Under the pieces are notes generated by a model. The model did no database searches and had not been told where the DNA came from. It worked only from the letters and a program-made list of their open reading frames with translations. Both the position numbers and the translations under genes were made by a program. A stretch of 64,000 nt of DNA from Sorghum bicolor (lineage: Eukaryota > Streptophyta > Magnoliopsida > Poales > Poaceae): positions 65,295,615-65,359,614 of the forward strand of contig NC_012873.2 of NCBI RefSeq assembly GCF_000003195.3, given 5' to 3'. This document shows, in pieces, positions 1-10,030 of the stretch (position 1 is its first letter; every line of letters starts with the position of its first letter).

Positions 1-1093
1 ATGCCTTTGTGGATATCAGGATATGCATGCTTATGCTTGAGAGATTCTTCCTGTTTGTGTTCTATGTAGTACGAACCTTTTAGCTATAATAATTTCTTTG
101 TCGAGTCCATAGAAAATTATAAAGCAGAAGCTGAGGATTGACGAGTCTCCATTGCATGTCAGGTTATTTTCAGCTTAATGGTCGCGTCGGTCCACCACAC
201 CCACACTCATCTTCTCTGTACCGTGCAATCCATCGAGGAATTTGTTTTAAGATAGTGATCCATCATATGCATACTGAAGTCCAAGTGAAGATCGATCGAC
301 CAATGAGATGGAGTAGGCAGAAATCAAAGCGGTCGTCGTTGTCACTGTTTCACTAAAAAATGGTGGATTGACTGTGACCAAGGATTCAGGGATACGTCAA
401 ATGGAGCTTTTGCGTTTTGACCTAATTAACGCTGCCGTTTCTGAATACAAGGCCAGCCCCAGCCAGATCTCAATACCAGTACACCGTACTTCTACACACT
501 CTGGCAATTGTAGAAGAAAAAAAACAGCTGTACAGAGCCGTTACCCTACGTCCAGACTCCAGAAGCTGGATCCATCCAGGAACTTGTCAGAGCCGTTACT
601 CTGACAGGAGTAGATGCTCCTGGTAGTACGCAAATCTTGCACCTCCAAACGGTACGCGTGCCGCATGCAGCATGCGACCACGAGTCGGCACAGCACGTCT
701 CTGCTTTGGGAGGACACCCAAAAAAAAAGATGGGGCGAACGATAAGGCCAGGCGCCCCCGGCCACGTGGTCATGTGGACGGCGGGCGAGGGCGACAGCGA
801 TGCGATGCGATGCGGTCCGGATGTCGTTTCCTCGCTCCTGAATCCTGATCTCTCCCCTGCTGCCTTTTCGTTTTCTTTGGCCCACGCCGTCGCCGCCGCG
901 CGGGCCCAGGCGTGATGCGCGCGGGCCTGCTTCGCTGCCGAGCCCGCCTAACCGGAGACGCGGATGTAATCGTTACGCGCACCCTCATTCACACTCTGGA
1001 CTCAAACTGACGACGGCATGATCTTGCAGCCAGCGACCAAGCTCTGGAGAGCTATGGTCTCAAACTGCACTTTGAACGTCAACCTGAAACTTG
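1..1093. other. intergenic, no gene recognised
   Basis: I see no coding region with family resemblance here. Bases about 640-1000 are clearly GC-rich, unlike the flanks, but the open frames in them overlap on both strands and look like composition effects. This could be a decayed gene end or first-exon-like DNA; nothing supports a call. Confidence 0.5.
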
Positions 1094-1330
1094 GGCCTTG
1101 TTTAGTTCCCTAAAAATTTTGGAAAATTTTTCAGATTCCCCATCACATCGAATCTTTAGACATATGCATGGAGTATTAAATATAGATAAAAATAAAAACT
1201 AATTGCAAAGTTTGGTCGGAATTGACGAGACGAATCTTTTGAGCCTAGTTAGTCCATGATTGGATAATATTTGTCAAATACAAACGAAAGTGCTTCGATT
1301 TTGCAAAAAAATTTGGAACTAAACAAGGCC
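1094..1330. mobile_element. MITE, GGCCTTGTTTAGTT family (copy 1)
   Basis: A 237-bp non-coding element starting GGCCTTGTTTAGTTCC and ending with the inverse, AACTAAACAAGGCC. The interior has the conserved family blocks (CACATCGAATCTTTAGAC, GACGAGACGAATCTTTTGAG). The flanks (TTG and AGA) do not show a target duplication. Other copies in this window carry clear 3-bp duplications, which fits a PIF/Harbinger (Tourist-like) origin. Confidence 0.85.
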
Positions 1331-1406
1331 AGAATAGTAGTACGTTGAAATATGAAACGGAAACATCGAAAAAGTCGAGGCTCGAAGCGGTTGATACTGC
1401 TACCTA

Positions 1407-1620
1407 GGCCTTGTTTAGTTTACGCGTTTTTTTATTTTGACTACTGTAGCACTTTTGTTTATATTTGATAATTATTGTTCAATCATAAACTAGTTAGGCT
1501 TAAAAAATTTGTCTCGTAAATTACAGACTTATAATTTAGTCATTATATATATATACTACTATGTATGCATCTAAAGATTTGATGTGATGAAAAATATTAA
1601 ATTTTTTTGTAACTTAGGCC
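1407..1620. mobile_element. MITE, same family, decayed (copy 2)
   Basis: The left end reads GGCCTTGTTTAGTT after CTA. The right end is shortened to AACTTAGGCC, missing part of the usual CTAAACAAGGCC. It is in the opposite internal orientation to the copy at 1094. Confidence 0.75.
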
Positions 1621-2759
1621 CTCGTACGGAGTGCATGCCGCCGGCACGCGTTCTGTCAACAAAAAATTTTAAAGGCCCGTGTTGTTGTCACACTGAACAT
1701 CTCTGGTTCCTGGTCTGAGGTTGAGAACTGAGGCTTGTGAGCAGAGCATTGTTGCATTTGCACTTGCACCTTCGGTGGCGCATGGCATGGCAGGCAGTTG
1801 GCATGACACTTTTTGTGGACCCTCGTACGTCATTGGATGTGCAGCCTGGGTGGCTGGGTGTCACCGTACCAGTTGCCTGGACCTCAAGTCCTGAAGGGAC
1901 GGCGGGGAGTGGTCATGGGTACCATAGCACGTAGTGGTAGTGCTACGAAAGTCGAATGTGCTGAGCACGATTTGTGAATTCCGGTGTCCAGTTTGCCAAG
2001 CCAGGACAGAACCGTACCGTAAGCTGATGAGATCATGCTGGTCGCGACACCACCCTTGTGTCATTCTCCTCATTGGACAATTGGACTCGGAGGTTGGGAG
2101 CCATCCAGCGCTTCCTATGCCGTGCCTCACCGAGTTCAGAAACCAGAACCTAACTGGGCTACTATGCATACCTGGAACTCGACATGATGCGTGCACGTTT
2201 TGCTTGTGGCACACCACATGCACTTTTAGAGCATGTTTGGCTACGTTTGCTAAATTTTAGTCAGCTAAATCTTAGTCACTTTAGTAGCTAAACTTCTAAA
2301 CACACTGACTAAAACAAAGCTAAAATACACTGTTACGGAATTTCTTTTGCATGGCGTTACCATTTTTTTATCAAAGGCGGGCACACCTCGCGAACATCTC
2401 CATTGTTCTGAGCCAGGTCGCCCTCCCAAAGATCCGCCTCGGTTAAACTTTAACGGATACGGTTGCCTTAAAACGATTGCCTTCGTTAATCAAGGCGCTT
2501 GCATAATAACAACCGCATCTATTAATGAATTAACGGAGTCGGTCGTTATAAAATAAACACCTCGGTTAATGGATTCATGCGCTACTCCAAGTCAACAATC
2601 TAAAAACGAGGCTGGTGGACACTCGTGGCTCGCCACGTGACTATGGGTTCCAGTTGTCATGGCACAAAAGAGACAGCGACGCACAAACCAAAGAAAGCAG
2701 CGACACGCACTATATGAGTCATGGCCTATCTTTCTCATGTGTTCCTCTGCTCCTTCACT

Positions 2760-2760
<1 letters not shown>
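1621..2760. other. intergenic, possible transposon debris
   Basis: No gene recognised. Around 2390-2575 short motifs of the type CCTCGGTTAA recur in both orientations. This looks like subterminal repeats of a CACTA-type element, but I see no CACTA ends, so it is only a suggestion. Around 2225-2340 there is an AT-rich stretch with TAGTCA and TTTAGCT-type repeats that may be another worn MITE. Confidence 0.35.

Positions 2761-2790
<30 letters not shown>
2761..2790. repeat. (CT)n microsatellite
   Basis: An uninterrupted CT dinucleotide run of about 30 bp followed by a short AT run. Confidence 0.95.
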
Positions 2791-2796
<6 letters not shown>

Positions 2797-3118
2797 CTCT
2801 AGATTTAAGTTGTATATGACCGGATGAAATGTATATAGACAAAGTATATGATCATACTAGACCATCTAGAGTGATATGTATGTTAAGTATGCATACATAC
2901 ATAGAGTATATGGTTATACTTATTGTATATAATATAGTATTGGCATTTTAGTAATATATTTAAAATATATATTTTTTTGAAAATTTTTCGCATGGTAAGA
3001 TCTAGAGTATTTTAATATGATATATAAACATACTCAAACCAATAAACAAGTATGAATACATACACAATGTGGTTTATTGAAGATGAGAGTAACTACACGT
3101 ATGTGTAGAAAGGAATTT

Positions 3119-3121
<3 letters not shown>

Positions 3122-3166
<45 letters not shown>

Positions 3167-3178
3167 TTATATATATAC
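3122..3178. repeat. (TA)n microsatellite
   Basis: A TA dinucleotide tract of about 37 bp that continues as imperfect TATTTATA and TACATA repeats. Confidence 0.95.
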
Positions 3179-4011
3179 ATACATATATCGCTCACTGCTC
3201 CCTCTCTCTCTATGTTGCAACGAAGACAGCGACGAGGAGGAGACGAGCCACATCCGGTGGAGACCGGCTAGATCTGGTGAAGGACAGCACCAGATGGGAC
3301 ACATATAGTCTCCCCATCTCTCTATCTTCCTCTCTTTATCTTCCTCACTCTTCTCTCTCCCCTTTTGCAGATTTGGTGCTGGCTGGAGCCGTACAGATGA
3401 TGGTGGTGGCGGCCGGCAGAACCCTAGGATCCAGCACGAGCGAGGACGACTGTGGCGGCAAGCTGGAGGACGCTGGTGCATGAGCATCCTTCGCGACGTC
3501 GACAGGAGCCGGCACGGATCGTGAAAAGGATGACCTAGACAACGGTGACTCCAGATATATTAGTTTAGCTAGCTAAAATTCAGTAAGAAGAACCAAATAA
3601 ACCCTTACAAGAAGAAAGATATGCATCTCCTGCACACGGTACACCAGGGCGATTGTTAATTTTGATTTGATTTGTTGTGAAAACGGAGAATGGACGGCGC
3701 ATGGACAAACAATTGGATAAAACAGTTTGAGCACCACGCGTTCACGCCGAGCTTGCTAGCTAGTTTACGTACGATTGGTACCATGCCCACAAAAAAAAAA
3801 TGCCAGGGCCTTTTCGCGTGAAAAGGACCACATCTATTTATTTATTCATTTGCATATATATCATATCACCAAGGTTAGCGTCATGATCGTCGATGACTTG
3901 GCATACTAGCTGTCAACCACAGTCTTGGGATTCGCACTCTATCTGATTTGGCCTGCCGCGCACCGCGCTGCGTGTGTCCTTAATAAAACGGTATACCTTA
4001 TCAAGATCGCC

Positions 4012-4045
<34 letters not shown>
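4012..4045. repeat. compound (TA)n(CA)n microsatellite
   Basis: A TA run passes directly into a CA run. Confidence 0.95.
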
Positions 4046-5756
4046 TTTTAATTAACGAAAGAGAGTGCCATCCTCCATTTGATGGATCATTAGGCCATGC
4101 CTACCGGATGCAGGAACATGACCGCTTCCTAACTTTGATCATTACGCCATATCTATATCAGCCTGGCAACTATGATCGGATTTTTTTTTTCTTTTGACGA
4201 ATCTGACTGCTGAGGTTACTTGCAAATTGTGAGTGTAACATTTGGTTACCTTTCTCTTAATGAAAAACGGGCTGAAATCTTGATCGTGAAAAAAAAAAGT
4301 GTTCATGAAGTTGATAAGCCACAAACATCATCTATTTAAATCTGGGGAAGTACTACAGCACTTGTTTTGTTGATAGACTTTAAAAACTTGGAGTCACTGC
4401 AGTCCATTTCGTTGCATGCATGCTTCTCTGCATATGGCTTCTTGTTGATAATAGCAGAATAACAGGTCTAGCAAAGCAACAGGACTGACACTTCATCCAG
4501 GTCTGGAGAGGCCAGCGATACTGCCGTCTCCTGCACATTTGCGATGTCAAACACTGACGCTCTACTGCCAACCAACTACAATCAGCAGTCCAGGACCTGC
4601 GTAAGCACAGCTGCAACAGCAGGGCAGGGGTTGGTATGTTCTAAACTGAACCCCATTATGTTCACGTTGAATACTTCTACTTGTGCTGCGATTCTCTGAA
4701 TACTTCCCCTCTTGTTTTCATCCAAAGTTCAACGCCCAACCACTTCAGGAGCAGAAAGAAAAACAGCAGAGGCGTTGGAATATACTCATCCAATGATCCA
4801 ATCCAGTAGCAGATTTTCGACGCGGTAGGTTTGCATCGACCGCTCGGTGTCGAGTGGATATGCATCGGTTTCGATTGGATAATATCGCCTGACCTTTTGC
4901 TTGGACAGAGACAGCAGCAAAGGCTTTATCCACCAGTTGCCGTTCTGTGCGGGAGCTAGCAAACAGACATTCAGCGACGAAACCGGGGAATCTCGGCGAG
5001 GAAACGTCGTGCTATGAATCTTTTTTTGTGTGTGGGTTGCCGGTTACCATTACCAGATACAGCCGCTTATTAGGCTTTGCTGAGTTATTACTGATAATGA
5101 TCCAAACATATAGTGCTTGTTTATAAGCAGCGGAGCATCTGAGGCAACGCCTGCTCTGACAAAGATCCCATAAAAAAGGGACTCATAATAATAACACTGA
5201 AAATAGAAACGTCGCAAGGGGTCGTCAGCCCAGTTTGAATGTTACGTCCATGCTCTGGCGCTTGTGTGCTTGTACTGGACCAGCCCAACTGCCTGTCTCG
5301 TACAGTCGGCCATCCCCTTCGGCCCAACCCGAAAACTTCCAAACAAAGCAAGCAATGCTTGTGCGCGGCCGGGCGGGCTTTGTCATTTGTCCGTACACCA
5401 GCCCAACATTCATTTCGGGTCCTTTCGTCTCGGGCAGTCAGGCGCAGGTGTGGTGGTATTTCAGCAGGGCGGCACGGGAGAGTACCAGATCCAGATGGGT
5501 CAAGACGTAAGAGTCGCCCTCACCTGCTGCCGCTGCGCCTGCGTGCACGGTAAAAAAATAAAAACAGGCGTGAGGTAGTACGGGCGTGTACCGGATCCAG
5601 TCATCCAGTCTTTGTTACTAGTGCTGGCGGCGCATCTACGGTCAAGGTACGGCTTCTGGGTTGTTTGCCTTCGTTTATATCAACAGTACGTATATGTGTA
5701 CAAAATGGTACCGGAAGATTTGACCGGAATATTGCCGTCTTCGGCGATCGTCTTTC

Positions 5757-5899
5757 TTCTCCAACAACAAAAGCTAAAAAACACTCTCTACAAATGTATC
5801 TCGAGAAAAATAGAATGTCCAAATTTAAGTTATGTCTTTCATAAAATGAGTCTTCTATATAATTACATTATTAAAGATTATAGATATTGTGTTGGAGAA
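5757..5899. mobile_element. possible small foldback element
   Basis: A 10-bp perfect inverted repeat, TTCTCCAACA at 5757-5766 and its complement at 5890-5899, brackets 143 bp of AT-rich DNA. TCTCCAAC-type ends are common in PIF-like grass elements. No matching target duplication is visible, so the call is tentative. Confidence 0.35.
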
Positions 5900-6704
5900 C
5901 TATTTTGAATCCGATTCCCAAATAGATTTGTTACTGAAGACAGCCTCCGTGGACGTACGGGACACTATGGCACTGGGCACTGCCCGTCCACCACGTACGT
6001 ATGCAGCCTTGTGCAGGGAGGGAAACTTGCGTGCTCTTTCTTCTTCAATGGAATCGTAGATACTCACGCATAGTATACATATACACATCTAATTAGGTGC
6101 GGTTTGATACATAATGGAATTAAGTATTTGTCAATTAATTTGCAGTCTTAATTAGTCTATCCAAATAGGGGAGCTAATAGTTAGACTAACGATTAGTTCT
6201 AATCCAATATTAGCTTACTCTAGTTGACACAAGACCTAAACAATTTGGACTAAAAGCGCTGATAGGTGACAAAAGGATATGTTACGACTATACTCCGCTG
6301 ATAGAGCCAAAACATCACAAGTAGGGAACAATTCCAAGGACACGTCTAGTACGTTTTAGCAGGAATTCCACCATATCCGTTAGCCCTTGTGTATAAGCTT
6401 TTTTATACAAGTAACATAGCTGTAGCCATTAGCCAACTAACAGTACGGTAGATGGACGTACAAGCTCCAAGCTTGCTCTAACTAGCGCATGCGCATTCAT
6501 CTGATCACTAGGCGGCAGCCAGCCCCGCGACCCGCGAGAACTTCAGTATTCAGATGAACAGAAGGGATACAGCGAATGTTTCAGACGGCAGACATGGCAA
6601 TTGGCATGGCAGAGGCCTTCGTGCCGACGCAGCCTCGGCTTTGTCCATGGTCGTCCCTTCAAAAATCAGTCTGGTGTACCTTTCAAACAAACAAAAAATA
6701 TCTA

Positions 6705-6947
6705 GGCCTTGTTTAGTTCACCCCGAAATCCAAAAAGTTTTCAAGATTCCCTGTCACATCGAATCTTGCGGCACATGCATGAAGCATTAAATATAGACGA
6801 AAACAAAAACTAATCACACAGTTTGACTGTAAATCACGAGACGAATCTTTTGATCCTAGTTAGTATATGATTGGACAATATTTACCATAAACAAACGAAA
6901 GTGCTACAGTTCCGAAAACTTTTCAGTTTTCGGAACTAAACAAGGCC
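6705..6947. mobile_element. MITE, GGCCTTGTTTAGTT family (copy 3)
   Basis: A 243-bp element with both inverted ends intact (GGCCTTGTTTAGTTC and GGAACTAAACAAGGCC). It is flanked by an exact 3-bp duplication, CTA at 6702-6704 and 6948-6950, which supports PIF/Harbinger-type insertion. Confidence 0.92.
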
Positions 6948-6950
6948 CTA

Positions 6951-7801
6951 GGCTGCTCAAGAATGAGCATGTGGAACATTAGCACGACGAGTCTTTCGAG
7001 ATGTTGTGTTTGGGGGTAAAGCAGAGCAAAGCTTTCCACAGTGACAGTCGGCACCGCACATGCTAATAAAAAAAGGCTGCTGCTCTGCCGTCGAAGCAAG
7101 AATGAATCCTGAGTAGATCGTTAATCTTACCATGGCCTAGCCGGAGATGTTGTGCATGCTACTTCACAGAGGTATCTTTATGCTGCTACTGCAAATCTGG
7201 AATGCGGCAATATATGCTGCTACTACCTACCTACCGGAAGAACAGAATCGATGCCGCTGTTTCATGCATGTATGGCAAACTACAGTGTGCCCGGATAAAC
7301 ATAGTCATAAAGACAGTCTCAATACATGTTTCATAAGAGTATCATGCACATTAAATAAGATGTCACGTAAGCAAAATTGCTGACTTGACAGAGTTCTAAA
7401 TGAAGAAGTTTCATCAGATGAGAGAGGAGTTTCATCCTCGTGAAACTCATATAGCTCGGTTACCTAGTTTATAGTCTCGGTAACTGTGTTATGAAACTAT
7501 GCATTGACACTGACATAACGTAGATATATCCGCCTCAGCTGATCGAGTGCTGCTTTGCTTTCATGCCGGCTGAGTTTTCTCCCTCGTATTCTACCCTACG
7601 TACTGAGAGTTAAGAAGTCAACTGTTTCATCTGCCAGAGAATTGATCACGATGTTTATGCTCCTGTCCATTTTGAAGAGTTTACATGCGTGGTGACCAGC
7701 CTGAGCAACTTGTGTTACGATGACGAAGAACTGGGACCGTTTGCTTCCCCAAGATTTCAAAGCTGTGTCTGACGAGACGACAGGGCAGGCGGTGTCATTG
7801 A
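6951..7801. other. intergenic, no gene recognised
   Basis: About 850 bp with no supported gene or repeat family. Confidence 0.45.
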
Positions 7802-8025
7802 GGCCTTGTTCAGTTCGCAAAAACTTGTGAAAAATGATACTGTAGCACTTTCGTTTTTATTTAACAAACATTGTCCAATCATAGAGTAACTAGACTCAAA
7901 AGATTCATCTCGCGGTTTACAGATAAACTGTGCAAATAGTTTTTATTTTCATGTATATTTAATGCTTCATGCATGTGCCGCAAGATTCGATATGACGGAG
8001 AATCTTGAAAAAATTTGAAAACTAA
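7802..8025. mobile_element. MITE, same family, truncated (copy 4)
   Basis: The left end is GGCCTTGTTCAGTTC. The right end stops at AAAACTAA, where the next copy begins. The missing ACAAGGCC suggests that copy 5 landed in, or recombined with, the terminal TAA of this copy. Confidence 0.8.
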
Positions 8026-8268
8026 GGCCTTGTTTAGTTCCGAAAAATTTTGGGAAACGGACACTGTATCACTTTCGTTTGTATTTGACAAATATTGTCC
8101 AATCGTGGACTAACTAGACTCAAAAGATTCGTCTCGTCAATTTCGACCAAACTGTGCAATTAGTTTTTATTTTCGTCTATATTTAATACTCCATGCATGC
8201 GTCTAAAGATTCGATGTGACGGGGAATGTGAAAAATTTTGCAAAATTTTCTGGGAAGTAAACAAGGCC
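8026..8268. mobile_element. MITE, GGCCTTGTTTAGTT family (copy 5)
   Basis: A 243-bp copy with ends GGCCTTGTTTAGTTCC and AAGTAAACAAGGCC, abutting copy 4 head to tail in the same orientation. The flanks are TAA and TGA, a near match to a 3-bp duplication. Confidence 0.9.
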
Positions 8269-8672
8269 TGATCTCACGCAGAGCGTGGAGAATCACACAC
8301 AGGCCGGGGGCCGGTCCGGGCATGGCTCTGCGGCTCTGCCTGGACTGGACCAGAGCGACATGATGGGGAGGGTGTCAGCGACGCCGACGAGATCCTGGGC
8401 CCTGCCGCGCCCCCGCATGTGCCACTGCGGTGCGGCAGTGCCACTGCCAACCCGTCCGGCGTCCGGGCCTCGCTGGCCTCGGCTCGGCGTGCTTGCTTTC
8501 GGGCGTGTCCACCATGCACGCGCGCCCGCCACGGCGCCAGTGACCGTGAGGCGTGAGCGCAGAGCGAGACACTCGTCTGTGTCCTTCCGTTGGCGCTCAC
8601 CGTCTTGCATAGATTGCTCTCGGTGTTTTTTCACTCAAAAGTCAATACGATTTGTCTCCGCAAACTCAGTTA
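8269..8672. other. GC-rich intergenic stretch
   Basis: About 8285-8600 is GC-rich and carries overlapping open frames on both strands, none with recognisable similarity. I cannot support a gene. Confidence 0.35.
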
Positions 8673-8930
8673 CTCCCCCACTCTAAAACAGATATTATTC
8701 TCGTTTCCTGATAATCGAAAACTTTTGACTTTAACCAAATATATGTATAAACATATTAATATTTATAATATATAATTAGTATTATTAGATGGATCATTGA
8801 TTATATTTTTATAATAAACTTATTAGAGATATAAATTACATGTATTTTTTTATAAACTTAATTTAAGTTGAAAAATATTTAATCTGCACGTATCTTGTAA
8901 AAAACACTGTGTATGATAAGACAAACGAAC
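8673..8930. mobile_element. decayed Stowaway-like MITE
   Basis: It begins after TA with CTCCCCCACTCTAAAACAG, a worn form of the CTCCCTCCGT-type Stowaway end. The interior (TATTAATATTTATAATATATA, then TTAGAGATATAAATTACATG) matches the interior of the element at 51429. The right end is too worn to place exactly. Confidence 0.5.
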
Positions 8931-9570
8931 GGGCTCGATACAACGTCAAATTCTCTAGGTCACTGTTATATGTTATCGGACTGCGCCCTATTGTTCTCTA
9001 GGTTACTGTTATGGTGGGCCAGTGGTATTATGGTTATAGCTAGTGTCATTATAACGAGTTTATATATATGAGCCTCAAATGTGAATTCACGTACGATAGC
9101 ATCAAACTTCTTGTTATTATTAATGTGTTTCTCGGACATGATGTTTGACATCAATATAATGGATGTAAAGTGAACAACTGTTAATGAGAACAATAGGGCG
9201 CCCTACAATATCCATACATACTTTGTTAAAACATAACACCTTATATTGGTTCATGCGTATGTTAATAAGATATTGTAGAGTTAAGATTTAGTCCTTATAT
9301 ACGAAGCGAGAATAAAAATATGAACGAGATGATGATAAGTGTGGTTCACTTTAAAATTTATTAGAAAATCAATGGCAAAAAATTCTCAGAAAAAACTAGA
9401 ACGCCAGCTTTTGATAAAATCCAAAACTACAGCTCAGATAAACATGGACAGAGAACCCGGGTATCCAGAGTCAGACGGTAAAAAAATCCGGGTAATCCCG
9501 GATCCAACCGGGCCAAGTGAAGTGAGGACCAATGCGGCAGTGAACCACATGGACGTGGCCGGCCCACTTC
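8931..9570. other. intergenic, no gene recognised
   Basis: AT-rich DNA of about 640 bp upstream of the receptor kinase gene. No coding or repeat feature could be supported. Confidence 0.4.
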
Positions 9571-9812
9571 GGCCTTGTTTAGTTTCAAAATATTTTGTAA
9601 AATCGACACTGTAGCTTTTTCGTTTGTATTTGACAAATATTGTCCAATCATAGACTAACTAGGCTCAAAAGATTCGTCTCGTCAATTTCGACCAAACTGT
9701 GTAATTAGTTTTTATTTTTGTATATATTTAATACTTTATGCATGTGTCTAAAGATTCGGTGTGACGGAAAATCTAAAAAATTTTGGAAAATTTTTTGGAA
9801 CTAAACAAGGCC
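9571..9812. mobile_element. MITE just upstream of the ERECTA-like gene (copy 6)
   Basis: A 242-bp copy with intact ends and an exact 3-bp duplication, TTC at 9568-9570 and 9813-9815. Its right end is only 218 bp from the chosen start codon of the receptor kinase, so it lies in the core promoter or 5' leader. Confidence 0.92.
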
Positions 9813-9860
9813 TTCCACCGTCTGTCCTCACAGCACAGGAACCCAAATCCCCTCCTCCCT

Positions 9861-9884
9861 CGCCTCGCCTCGCCTCGCCTCGCC
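9861..9884. repeat. (CGCCT)n short tandem repeat in 5' leader region
   Basis: About five CGCCT units in a pyrimidine-rich stretch between the MITE and the start codon of the receptor kinase. Confidence 0.85.
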
Positions 9885-10030
9885 AACCCGACGACGCTTC
9901 CCACGAGGAGAGCACAAGGCTCGGCATCCCGAGAAACCAACCAAAAACCCCGAGTCCATTAAACCGCGCCACCCCGCCTCGCGAGCGAATGCCACTGCTG
10001 CCCCGACCCCGTCGCGGCTCAGCGCCGGCC

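Larger units (their letters stand above)
2793..6704. other. intergenic, simple repeats, no gene recognised
   Basis: About 3.9 kb without a convincing gene. It contains two microsatellites and one possible foldback, listed separately. Open frames of 60-110 codons occur but show no family resemblance, no splice-compatible continuation, and overlap on both strands. Confidence 0.45.

Noticed and set aside
640..1000. GC-rich stretch with overlapping open frames on both strands
   Set aside because: High GC removes stop codons in all frames. No frame shows family resemblance or splice-compatible continuation.
2225..2345. Possible MITE with TTTAGTCA and TAGCTAAA repeats
   Set aside because: No matching terminal repeats or target duplication could be found.
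2390..2580. CGGTTAA-type repeats resembling CACTA subterminal repeats
   Set aside because: No CACTA ends and no 3-bp duplication located; kept only as a remark.
6090..6250. AT-rich stretch with inverted TTAGTCTA/TAGACTAA motifs
   Set aside because: Looks MITE-like, but the ends could not be defined.
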